From contig JAIRVZ010000105.1 of assembly GCA_031253625.1 (NCBI GenBank), positions 1-60,822 on the forward strand: 60,822 bases of DNA. The letters run 5' to 3'. This stretch comes from Dysgonamonadaceae bacterium. GTDB taxonomy: Bacteria > Bacteroidota > Bacteroidia > Bacteroidales > Azobacteroidaceae. The notes under the pieces were generated by a model. The model did not search any database, was not told the DNA's origin, and saw nothing but the letters and a program-made list of their open reading frames with translations. This document shows, piece after piece, positions 30,118-36,718 of the stretch (position 1 is its first letter; each line of letters begins with the position of its first letter). Position numbers and translations under genes: made by a program.

Positions 30118-30822
30118 TTATTGTAATCTGAAATAATTATTTAACTCTTCTCTTAATTTACTATTTGCATGTAATGAATCTTTAATAATCTCCCCTTTGT
30201 CCAAGAGTAGAATTCGAGATGATATATTAAAGATACATTCTAAATTGTGGCTTGAAACGATAATGGTTGTATTATGTTGTTTATTTAATTCACTTAAATA
30301 ATCACTAATAAAATATTGTGAACTTGGGTCTAAAAAATTGAAAGGTTCATCCAAAAATAATATTTCAGGTTTAGGGATTATAGCCCCAATAATTCCTATT
30401 TTTTGCTTGTTTCCGGTCGAAAAATCCCGAATGTATTTTCGTTTTCCTAATATTTCGCCATTCATGAAATCAAAGAATTGATTGAGAGTCTCTTCTAAGT
30501 CGTATTTGCTTATTTTATAGTTGGAGGCAATGAAATTAAAGTATTCTTCGGGAGTCAAAAAATCAATCAAAAATCCGGTGTCGATATAAGCTGAAGTATA
30601 AAATTTCCAATCTTCTGTTTTAGACACTTTTTTACCTCTTGAAAATATTGTACCGGAATCGGTTTTTATCAGATCCATCAATAGCCTTAAGAAAGTTGTT
30701 TTGCCAGCCCCATTATTGCCGATTAATCCAATAAGTTCTCCTTTTGATACCGACAAATCGTCGATGTTCAAAACAGTTTGTTTATTATATATTTTTGTCA
30801 GATTTTTTATTTCTATTTCCAT
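30118..30822 (-). CDS. ABC transporter ATP-binding protein
   Basis: A 234-residue stand-alone ATPase subunit. Walker A is GNNGAGKTT, the signature is a degenerate FSTGNKQK, Walker B is ILFLDEPF and the H-loop is SSHNLE. The partner is probably the permease encoded just upstream (11-base gap). Such ATPase-permease pairs beside bacteriocin genes often give immunity. That is an inference from context. Confidence 0.9.
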   Translation of the reverse strand: MEIEIKNLTKIYNKQTVLNIDDLSVSKGELIGLIGNNGAGKTTFLRLLMDLIKTDSGTIFSRGKKVSKTEDWKFYTSAYIDTGFLIDFLTPEEYFNFIASNYKISKYDLEETLNQFFDFMNGEILGKRKYIRDFSTGNKQKIGIIGAIIPKPEILFLDEPFNFLDPSSQYFISDYLSELNKQHNTTIIVSSHNLECIFNISSRILLLDKGEIIKDSLHANSKLREELNNYFRLQ

Positions 30823-30833
30823 ATTTCGGTCAC

Positions 30834-32075
30834 TTATTGTATCCTAAAAAGCTCCATTTTTTCATATTTATTAGGATAAAAACATCTATATAGATAGTTA
30901 AACCATGAATTTCTGAATAAAATAGAAAGTGCTCCGGCAACAAGCATATAATAGGTTGCCGTTTGATTGGAAAACAGCCATGAAATTAAAATGACTAACG
31001 AGATTGCCAACAAGTTAATTAATACAATACTGAACGATTGTACGGAAGGCGGATTAGACATCATTTTGTATTGTGAACCAAATAAATCAATTTTTGCAGT
31101 AACAAATAAAATACTGCAAAAAGACAATAATGTAATTGTTCCTGCACTATAAAGGAAAATCGCCGTTAATTCAACGAAAGATTTCCATGAAAATGGTAAA
31201 ATAAACAGTAATGTCAAAAACGTAATAAGAGAAAAAAATGTACATAAAGTATATTTTGCTGATAAGATATTCTTAAAATTCGGGATTGTCATCAAATGAT
31301 CGAAAAATGCAGCTTCTGCAGAAAATAAAAATTGATTAAAAGCTACCGGAAAGGATATGAAAGTGATTAAAATAAGGAAGAATCGAAGGATAAAAGAATC
31401 AGTATCTTTATGGGTAATGATTAAATAAAAATAAGCAATTATAACCAATGAAAACCTTAAAAATGATTGCCGCATACGAGGCGAGCGTGTAATCATTTTT
31501 ATGTTAAGTGAAAGGTAATTTGCAGTAACGTTATTAGACAATATGTTTGAATGGATAGGTAGTATTATATATCTATTATTTATTCTATTGTGTTTAATTT
31601 TATTAACTATTTGGCTGATTAGAATCTGTATAGAGCAAAGAGATATGATAATAACTGCGGTAATCAATAATCCACTATATGGATATATAGAAGTAATCAA
31701 GTAGGAAAGGAAAAAAAATAACAGATAATAATTCCAAGGACTAAAAATCTCTTTTATAATTAAATAAGCCGAAAGTGTTTTATTGCTATTGGGGAAACGA
31801 CTAAAAGCAATAAATTGAATGTTGTCTTTTTTGAAACATATTTTTAATATGAAATCCAGTAAAAGGAGGGGAGAAAGTAAAAGTAAAAATGCATTTATTT
31901 CATTTGAAAATAATCTGCTAATAAATTGTGATACAAGCGAACCAAAAAAATAAATGAAAAACAAAATAATTAGTAAGTAAACGCTTAGCAATAATCGCAT
32001 GAAAATAGTCTGCTCGAATAAAGGATGACGAATTAACGACTTCCATTTTAGCAAAAATAAATTCACAATTCTCAT
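30834..32075 (-). CDS. ABC transporter permease, DUF5687-like
   Basis: A 413-residue protein with about ten hydrophobic segments. It starts MRIVNLFLLKWKSLIRHPLF at 32075; the frame is open to a TTG at 32120, but that overlaps the hairpin and is less likely. The N-terminal LFLLKWKSLIRHPLFEQTI and the later NSNKTLSAYLIIKE are in the style of Bacteroidetes DUF5687 permeases. It would form the membrane part of an exporter with the next gene's ATPase. Confidence 0.8.
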   Translation of the reverse strand: MRIVNLFLLKWKSLIRHPLFEQTIFMRLLLSVYLLIILFFIYFFGSLVSQFISRLFSNEINAFLLLLSPLLLLDFILKICFKKDNIQFIAFSRFPNSNKTLSAYLIIKEIFSPWNYYLLFFFLSYLITSIYPYSGLLITAVIIISLCSIQILISQIVNKIKHNRINNRYIILPIHSNILSNNVTANYLSLNIKMITRSPRMRQSFLRFSLVIIAYFYLIITHKDTDSFILRFFLILITFISFPVAFNQFLFSAEAAFFDHLMTIPNFKNILSAKYTLCTFFSLITFLTLLFILPFSWKSFVELTAIFLYSAGTITLLSFCSILFVTAKIDLFGSQYKMMSNPPSVQSFSIVLINLLAISLVILISWLFSNQTATYYMLVAGALSILFRNSWFNYLYRCFYPNKYEKMELFRIQ

Positions 32076-32114
32076 TATTTCAAAATCATATTGGTAATTA
32101 TATTTTATTAAAGA

Positions 32115-32172
32115 CCTCAAGAATAATTATTTTAGATTATATTTATAAAATATAGCAAAATTATTCTTGAGG
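32115..32172. terminator. Hairpin between precursor peptide gene and export genes
   Basis: CCTCAAGAATAATT at 32115-32128 is the exact inverse of AATTATTCTTGAGG at 32159-32172. On the plus strand it is followed by TTTTTG. On the minus strand, the direction of the operon, it is followed by TCTTT, so termination there would be only partial. This would allow more peptide than exporter message, as in many bacteriocin operons. The regulatory role is inference. Confidence 0.55.
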
Positions 32173-32182
32173 TTTTTGTCCT

Positions 32183-32401
32183 TTAATTATCCACACAAAC
32201 CAAAAGACAGGCTCCATATCCAAGTACTCCGAATATACCACCACCTATTAGTGCACCGGTAATAGCACATCCTATGTGCTGTTCTACAGTCCATTTCCAT
32301 CCGGGAATTCTGTAGTCCTCCTCCTGAATGGGGTCCATTGCATCAACAACCGTTTGACCTCCATTAATAACCTCCATTTGTTCAAAATTCATCTTTCTCA
32401 T
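32183..32401 (-). CDS. Double-glycine-leader precursor peptide (bacteriocin-like)
   Basis: A 72-residue peptide. The leader MRKMNFEQMEVINGG has the pattern of ComC/class II bacteriocin leaders (F at -10, M/E/V hydrophobics, GG at the cut). Cleavage after Gly15 would release 57 residues starting QTVVDAMDPI. The mature part has an acidic head (PIQEEDYRIPGWKWTVEQH), then a glycine-rich hydrophobic segment, GCAITGALIGGGIFGVLGYG, and ends with three Cys in all (45, 65, 69). GxxxG-like spacing in that helix is typical of pore-forming class II bacteriocins. It heads the export operon. A signalling role is an alternative. Confidence 0.85.
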   Translation of the reverse strand: MRKMNFEQMEVINGGQTVVDAMDPIQEEDYRIPGWKWTVEQHIGCAITGALIGGGIFGVLGYGACLLVCVDN

Positions 32402-32524
32402 GACAAAAATAATTTAAATAATTAATAAATAAAATTTATATTCTCGAAAGTGTCATTTTTGGGTTAAAAATTTACTTTCGGGGGACAAAAATAATGGCTG
32501 TGTAAATATTTTAAGTATTTTTCC

Positions 32525-32563
32525 ACTTGTATCGCACAAACGATTAACTTGTATCGTACAAGT
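32525..32563 (+). promoter_or_regulatory. Palindromic operator overlapping the XRE promoter
   Basis: ACTTGTA-TCG-TACAAGT at 32547-32563 is a perfect 7+3+7 palindrome. A decayed second copy, ACTTGTA-TCG-CACAAAC, lies 22 bases upstream at 32525-32541. The perfect copy touches the -33 TTG at 32563-32565. This is the layout of autorepression by an XRE-family dimer. Confidence 0.6.
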
Positions 32564-32593
32564 TGTATTTTATGAATATTCTATATACATTTG
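32563..32593 (+). promoter_or_regulatory. Promoter of XRE regulator copy 1
   Basis: TTG at 32563-32565, a 20-base spacer and TACATTTG at 32586-32593 match the Bacteroidetes consensus. Transcription would begin about 25 bases upstream of the start codon. Confidence 0.65.
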
Positions 32594-32624
32594 CCACAGG
32601 ATTTTAAATAACAATATGAAAATT

Positions 32625-33020
32625 ATGAATGAGGAAACACAATTTTTGACATCGGTTCATCATGGTCGCAACATCAAGCGGCTTCGCGAGGTATTGGGAG
32701 TAAAGCAAGATGCTCTTGCCATTGAGTTTAATATTACTCAACAAGCTGTATCGGATTTGGAAAAGAAAGCCCAACTCAGCGATGATATTTTGGAAAAAGT
32801 TGCTAAAGTGTTGAATATTCCGGTAGATGCCATTAAAAATTTTAATGAAGAAACGGCAGTTAATGTAATAGCTAATACATTCAATGAAGCTTCATTTTTT
32901 GCTTGTCACCAAACTACTTTTAATCAAATGGATAAGCTTACAGAAATGATGGAACGTTTATTGAAAACCGAACAGGAGAAAAATACTTTGTTGGAAAAGA
33001 TGTTGGCGGAGAAAAAGTAA
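32625..33020 (+). CDS. XRE-family regulator, copy 1
   Basis: A 131-residue protein. Residues about 12-66 form the helix-turn-helix: GRNIKRLREVLGVKQDALAI, then EFNITQQAVSDLEKKAQLSD. The C terminus is a coiled-coil-like FNQMDKLTEMMERLLKTEQE followed by KNTLLEKMLAEKK, probably for dimerisation. The start at 32625 is chosen because it aligns with copy 2 at 33465; an in-frame ATG three codons upstream exists. It faces away from the peptide operon, which starts 224 bases away on the other strand, and may regulate it. Confidence 0.9.
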   Translation: MNEETQFLTSVHHGRNIKRLREVLGVKQDALAIEFNITQQAVSDLEKKAQLSDDILEKVAKVLNIPVDAIKNFNEETAVNVIANTFNEASFFACHQTTFNQMDKLTEMMERLLKTEQEKNTLLEKMLAEKK

Positions 33021-33033
33021 AATAAACATGAGT

Positions 33034-33159
33034 TCAGCGTTTGTTAAACACAAAATCTAAACCTTGCGAAGTATACAATTTAAACTTTTGATCGGAAGAA
33101 ATTAAAGGAATTTTATCAGAAATTGCTTGAGCGATAATTACATGGATCGTTAGGGTCAT
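33034..33159 (-). pseudogene. VapC-type PIN toxin, C-terminal scrap
   Basis: The 41-codon frame reads MTLTIHVIIAQAISDKIPLI and then SSDQKFKLYTSQGLDFVFNK. This matches the last third of VapC-like PIN toxins (IIAQAI...IPLISSDQKF). The N-terminal two thirds with the first catalytic Asp are missing. The ATG overlaps the stop of the upstream small gene (ATGA), so an internal deletion within a former antitoxin-toxin pair is likely. Confidence 0.7.
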
Positions 33160-33299
33160 TTCAACACAGCCCGCATATCTAAAATCACTCCTTCTCTATA
33201 CTCAGTTCTCCAGTATTTAGCAATTTTAGATTCTTTTTTTGCCATTGTCGTTTGCTGTTTTTCTTTTCTCTTTTTTGTCTTTTCGGTTACTGTTTCCAT
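33156..33299 (-). CDS. Small basic protein, probable antitoxin of broken VapC module
   Basis: A 47-residue protein starting METVTEKTKKRKEKQQTT and ending YREGVILDMRAVLK. The frame extends 19 codons upstream, but the METVTEK start is more likely because the upstream part is an AT-rich leader. It overlaps the VapC scrap in the ATGA manner. No known antitoxin family could be named with certainty; the call rests on size, charge and position. Confidence 0.55.
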   Translation of the reverse strand: METVTEKTKKRKEKQQTTMAKKESKIAKYWRTEYREGVILDMRAVLK

Positions 33300-33464
33300 G
33301 TCTTTTTGGTTGTAAATTTTATAAAACATAAAAAATATTACACATTTTAATAGCAAAGATAAAGAAATTATTTAGATAAAAAAATAATTTTATTTCTTAG
33401 TGGTATTTTATGAATATTCTATATACATTTGTCACAGGATTTTAAATAACTAATATGAAAAGTT

Positions 33465-33872
33465 ATGAATGAAGGAACAGAATTTTTGTCATCGGTTCAT
33501 CATGGTCGCAACATCAAGCGGCTTCGCGAGATATTGGGAGTAAAGCAAGATGCTCTTGCCATTGAGTTTAATATTACTCAACAAGCTGTATCTGATTTGG
33601 AAAAGAAAGCTCAACTTAGCGATGATATTCTGGAAAAAGTTGCTAAGGTGTTGAATATTCCGATAGATGCTATTAGGAATTTTAATGAAGAAATAGCTAT
33701 TAATATAATCTCTAATACGTTCAATGATATATTTCATGATAATTCTTCATTCATTAATTATCAACCTACCTTTAACCAAATAGATAAATTGATGGAACTG
33801 ATGGAGCGTTTATTGAAAACCGAACAAGAGAAAAATACTTTGTTAGAAAAAATGTTGGCAGAGAAAAAGTGA
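33465..33872 (+). CDS. XRE-family regulator, copy 2
   Basis: A 135-residue near twin of the gene at 32625 (same LREILGVKQDALAIEFNITQ core and same LLKTEQEKNTLLEKMLAEKK tail). The middle, FNDIFHDNSSFINYQPTFNQ, differs and carries a small insertion. The upstream DNA is also duplicated with TACATTTG at 33424-33431. The -33 TTG of copy 1 is TGG here, and the palindromic operator is absent, so expression is probably different or weaker. Confidence 0.88.
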   Translation: MNEGTEFLSSVHHGRNIKRLREILGVKQDALAIEFNITQQAVSDLEKKAQLSDDILEKVAKVLNIPIDAIRNFNEEIAINIISNTFNDIFHDNSSFINYQPTFNQIDKLMELMERLLKTEQEKNTLLEKMLAEKK

Positions 33873-33881
33873 AATGACAGC

Positions 33882-34295
33882 TTATATGTTTTTTTCTTTC
33901 GCAATACGATTAATCGCTTGTTTTACTTCAATTACTAATCTGTAATTAAGCTCGAACAAATCTATAATCATTATTGAGCCATCTGTTTTTTTGATTTCAA
34001 ATTTATTGAGTTTGTAGTCAATTGACTTAATATCACTCCAATTAACGAATTGTTTTTTGCTCCAAACGCTTGCTTTTAATGAAATTGATTCAGAATTAAT
34101 CAGAATGTAGGCTTTCCCGAAAAGTCTGTCAAATGAATATGCTCCTAAGCCTTCAATGATATGAGTTATGCCGAGTAATGCAAAAAGACCTGCGTAAATC
34201 CAATCAAATAAATTTGAGGTTCCATTAATTTTAGAGACAAGGACTGCGATTCCAATTAAAATAAAAGATTGTTCAACTATATAATATGGGTAATG
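33882..34295 (-). pseudogene. Open frame for a small membrane protein lacking a start codon
   Basis: The frame holds EQSFILIGIAVLVSKINGTS, NLFDWIYAGLFALLGITHII and later WSKKQFVNWSDIKSIDYKLN and IIDLFELNYRLVIEVKQAIN, a membrane protein with two helices and a PH-like C-terminal part. It is open from 34295 to the stop at 33882, but no ATG, GTG or TTG lies in frame near its 5' end. Upstream is a TAG at 34296-34298. It is either truncated at its 5' end by the HigA-like gene or begins with a rare start codon. Confidence 0.55.
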
Positions 34296-34297
34296 CT

Positions 34298-34657
34298 ATG
34301 ATTAAGAATGAAAAACAATATAATGCAGCTTGCGAAAGAATAGAAGAGTTGCTAAAAGTGGTTGGAAACGATACACCAACAGGTGATAAAAATTTTATTG
34401 AACTTGATTTGCTTTCTGATTTGGTTGCTGATTATGAGGAATCTTTTTATCCTGTAAAAGAGCCTGTATTAGCCGATGTGATCAAACTAAGAATGTACGA
34501 AATGGGAATCAATCAGATGAAACTTTCGGAGTTACTGGAAATAAGCCCATCGCGTGTTAGCGAGTATTTGACAGGGAAAAGCGAGCCGACTCTACCGGTT
34601 GCAAGAAATATAAGTCGGAGACTTAACATCAATGCTTCGATAGTACTTGGAGTTTAA
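34298..34657 (+). CDS. HigA-like antitoxin, without toxin partner
   Basis: A 119-residue protein starting MIKNEKQYNAACERIEELLK. The C-terminal HTH includes YEMGINQMKLSELLEISPSR and VSEYLTGKSEPTLPVARNIS. This is the HigA/antitoxin arrangement with a helical N-terminal region and a C-terminal XRE domain. No HigB/RelE toxin frame is found next to it. An ATG four codons upstream is also in frame. Confidence 0.75.
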   Translation: MIKNEKQYNAACERIEELLKVVGNDTPTGDKNFIELDLLSDLVADYEESFYPVKEPVLADVIKLRMYEMGINQMKLSELLEISPSRVSEYLTGKSEPTLPVARNISRRLNINASIVLGV

Positions 34658-34749
34658 TGCAATATCAAAAATCCTTGCTACGCTTGAATAGGAAGGGTTT
34701 CGCTTAATGAGCAAGTCGATTAAAAATTGGTATCAATAAATATTCTCAT
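34658..34749 (-). pseudogene. VapC-type PIN toxin, frameshifted N-terminal scrap
   Basis: The frame begins MRIFIDTNF, the classic PIN start with the first catalytic Asp, and then meets TAA at 34720-34722. Adding one T in the run AATTTTTAA restores FLIDLLIKRNPSYSSVARIF followed by DIAL. The reading then runs into the HigA-like gene. It is frameshifted and cut. Its ATG overlaps the upstream antitoxin stop (ATGA). Confidence 0.7.
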
Positions 34750-34880
34750 AACACATATTTATCGTTACGAGCATTTGCTAATTCTTCTTTATAATCAAAA
34801 TCGGCAGGGATATTCACATTGTCGATACTGAATGATTTTATTAGAGGACTGATTTCCTGCTCACTATTTTCCAAAGGCAT
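34746..34880 (-). CDS. Small protein, probable antitoxin of second broken VapC module
   Basis: A 44-residue protein: MPLENSEQEISPLIKSFSID, then NVNIPADFDYKEELANARND and KYVL. Small acidic N-terminal proteins ending like this precede VapC genes in Bacteroidetes. Too short to assign with certainty. Confidence 0.55.
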   Translation of the reverse strand: MPLENSEQEISPLIKSFSIDNVNIPADFDYKEELANARNDKYVL

Positions 34881-34982
34881 AGCTCCTTGTCATTAAAATT
34901 ATCTTACAAAGTTAGAATTTCTCAATGAGAAATGAAAAAATAATATGATTTTTTTGTTTTTCGTTTTTTAATTGATAATTTT

Positions 34983-35064
34983 TGTTTCAAAGTAACGGCA
35001 GAAATGCAAGAAAAATGTTTCAAAGTAATGGTAAATAGTATTCTTTTTTGTTTCAAAGTAGGGG
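34983..35064. repeat. Three 16-bp repeats with exact 33-bp period
   Basis: TGTTTCAAAGTAACGG at 34983, TGTTTCAAAGTAATGG at 35016 and TGTTTCAAAGTAGGGG at 35049. The starts are exactly 33 bp apart, close to three turns of DNA, and the sequences between differ. The third copy runs into the XRE fragment. Confidence 0.6.
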
Positions 35065-35155
35065 TGAAACAAGATGCTCTTGCCGTTGAGTTTAATATTA
35101 CCCAACAAGCTGTATCTGATTTGGAAAAGAGAGCCCAACTTAGTGATGATATTCT
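35062..35155 (+). pseudogene. XRE regulator, third and truncated copy
   Basis: The stretch encodes GVKQDALAVEFNITQQAVSD and LEKRAQLSDDIL, nearly identical to the HTH core of the two full copies. It lacks the N-terminal 20 residues and everything after DDIL. The flanks are unrelated, so this is a gene scrap left by recombination. Confidence 0.75.
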
Positions 35156-35287
35156 AAAAATAAGTTGTATCTTTATAGTCAGAAAACCGCCAGCAATTAC
35201 GGACACTGTTCGTTTAAAGATAATAACACCCGTTGCGCATCCCGTTAGAACTGCCGGCGGGTCATATTTTTTATACTCATACTTACT

Positions 35288-35386
35288 ATGACAAATAAAA
35301 GTTCAAGAACAATCACCGACCAAATCGCCTTGCTCAAATCAAGAGGAATGTTGATGAAAGACGAGCAAAAAGGAAATTATAGATAA
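35288..35386 (+). pseudogene. Abi_2-like abortive-infection protein, N-terminal scrap
   Basis: The 32-codon frame reads MTNKSSRTITDQIALLKSRG and then MLMKDEQKGNYR before the stop. This matches the start of Abi_2 (AbiD/F) proteins, whose N terminus has the form ..TDQIxLLKxRGMxxxDE. The rest of the gene (about 270 residues in full members) is missing. Confidence 0.5.
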
Positions 35387-35452
35387 ATTGCACTGTTATG
35401 GTGCAATTTTTACATAAAATAGCACTATTATAGTGCAAAAATAGTATCTTTG
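35387..35452 (+). promoter_or_regulatory. Twin palindromes and -7 box before the ATPase gene
   Basis: ATTGCAC-TGTTATG-GTGCAAT (35387-35407) and GCACTAT-T-ATAGTGC (35422-35436) are two related palindromes 20 bases apart. TATCTTTG at 35445-35452 is a good -7 box, 18 bases before the ATG. No -33 TTG is visible, so an activator or a repressor at the palindromes probably controls this gene. Confidence 0.6.
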
Positions 35453-35469
35453 CGAAAAATACTGTTGTT

Positions 35470-36636
35470 ATGGAGGAATTACTATACAATTATCATAAAT
35501 TGCTCGAAGAAACAAGTACAGATTTTGTTCGCTATATTCACGATAAAATTACTTGGAATAACCGGATGATTGGAGTTGTTGGAGCTCGTGGTATAGGTAA
35601 GACTACACTTATTTTGCAACACATCAAACAAAACCTGAATCCGGATGAAGCAATGTATGTTTCTGCTGATGATTTATATTTTGCTACAAATCGCTTGTTA
35701 GACTTTGCAAGTAATTTTGAAAAACGAGGGGGGAAATGGCTTTTTATTGACGAAATTCACAAATATCCCGACTGGTCACGTGAACTAAAATTGATGTACG
35801 ACTACCATGCCGATTTGAAAGTCGTTTTTACCGGATCTTCTGTGCTCGATATTATGAAAGGTTCTGCCGATTTGAGCCGCCGGGCACTGATATATAAAAT
35901 GCAGGGACTTTCGTTTCGAGAATATCTTAAAATGTTTCACGGTATTTCTGCGGGAATATTTGATATTCAGCAAGTTATTGAAAAAAAAGTGGAAATACCC
36001 GTTAAACACCCATTACCTTTGTTTGAACAATATCTAAAACAGGGTTACTATCCATTTGCAAAAGAAGAAAATTTTCATTTAATATTAAAACAGGCTGTCA
36101 ATCAGACTCTTGAAGTTGATATTCCACAATTTTCGGAAATGAATATGGCAACAGGACGAAAATTGCGGCAATTGATGGTAATTATTGCTCAAAGCGTACC
36201 TTTTAAACCTAATTTTTCAAAAATAGCAGGAATGCTTGCCGCCGGTCGCAATAATATTGCAGATTATTTTTTGCTAATCGAAGAAGCGGGATTGATTTCG
36301 CAGTTACGCACCGAGAAAGGCGGTATCCGTTCGCTCGGCAAGGTTGATAAGGTCTATCTCGAAAACACTAATCTGCTTTACAATTTAGCTGCCGAAAATA
36401 CCGATATTGGCAACGTGAGGGAAACTTTCTTTTTCAATCAAGCCAAAGAGAAATATGATGTTATCACCTCAAAGGTTGCTGATTTTGAAATTGCCGGACT
36501 AACATTTGAAGTCGGCGGGAAAAATAAAAGACAAAAGCAAATTCAAGGAACTGATAACGCGTTTGTTGTGAAAGACAATATTGAACTTGCTTATCAAAAT
36601 GTTATTCCTCTTTGGCACTTCGGTTTTTTTTATTGA
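35470..36636 (+). CDS. AAA ATPase with DUF4143-type C terminus
   Basis: A 388-residue protein. Walker A is GVVGARGIGKTTLILQ and Walker B is KWLFIDEIHKYPDWSRELKL; a sensor-1-like VVFTGSS follows. The C-terminal part (KYDVITSKVADFEIAGLTFE, then VGGKNKRQKQIQGTDNAFVV) matches DUF4143, which has a nuclease-like fold. Such genes are frequent in Bacteroidetes, often as isolated, horizontally moved units. Function is unknown; a role in defence or DNA handling is only suggested. Confidence 0.88.
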   Translation: MEELLYNYHKLLEETSTDFVRYIHDKITWNNRMIGVVGARGIGKTTLILQHIKQNLNPDEAMYVSADDLYFATNRLLDFASNFEKRGGKWLFIDEIHKYPDWSRELKLMYDYHADLKVVFTGSSVLDIMKGSADLSRRALIYKMQGLSFREYLKMFHGISAGIFDIQQVIEKKVEIPVKHPLPLFEQYLKQGYYPFAKEENFHLILKQAVNQTLEVDIPQFSEMNMATGRKLRQLMVIIAQSVPFKPNFSKIAGMLAAGRNNIADYFLLIEEAGLISQLRTEKGGIRSLGKVDKVYLENTNLLYNLAAENTDIGNVRETFFFNQAKEKYDVITSKVADFEIAGLTFEVGGKNKRQKQIQGTDNAFVVKDNIELAYQNVIPLWHFGFFY

Positions 36637-36654
36637 TAAGTTCTTTCATGCAAA

Positions 36655-36686
36655 TTGTATTTTTATGAATATTTTACATATATTTG
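36655..36686 (+). promoter_or_regulatory. Promoter of the aldo/keto reductase gene
   Basis: TTG at 36655-36657, a 21-base spacer and TATATTTG at 36679-36686. The gene begins 34 bases later. Confidence 0.55.
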
Positions 36687-36718
36687 CTACTGTATTTTGA
36701 TTAATAATTATAATAGAT

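Noticed and set aside
32076..32120. TTG start of the ABC permease
   Set aside because: It lies inside the intergenic hairpin and adds residues with no family match; the ATG at 32075 begins a normal permease N terminus.
34983..35064. Small CRISPR-like array
   Set aside because: Only three repeats of 16 bp with 17-bp spacers, no cas genes, and repeats too short for a CRISPR; better seen as a protein-binding array.
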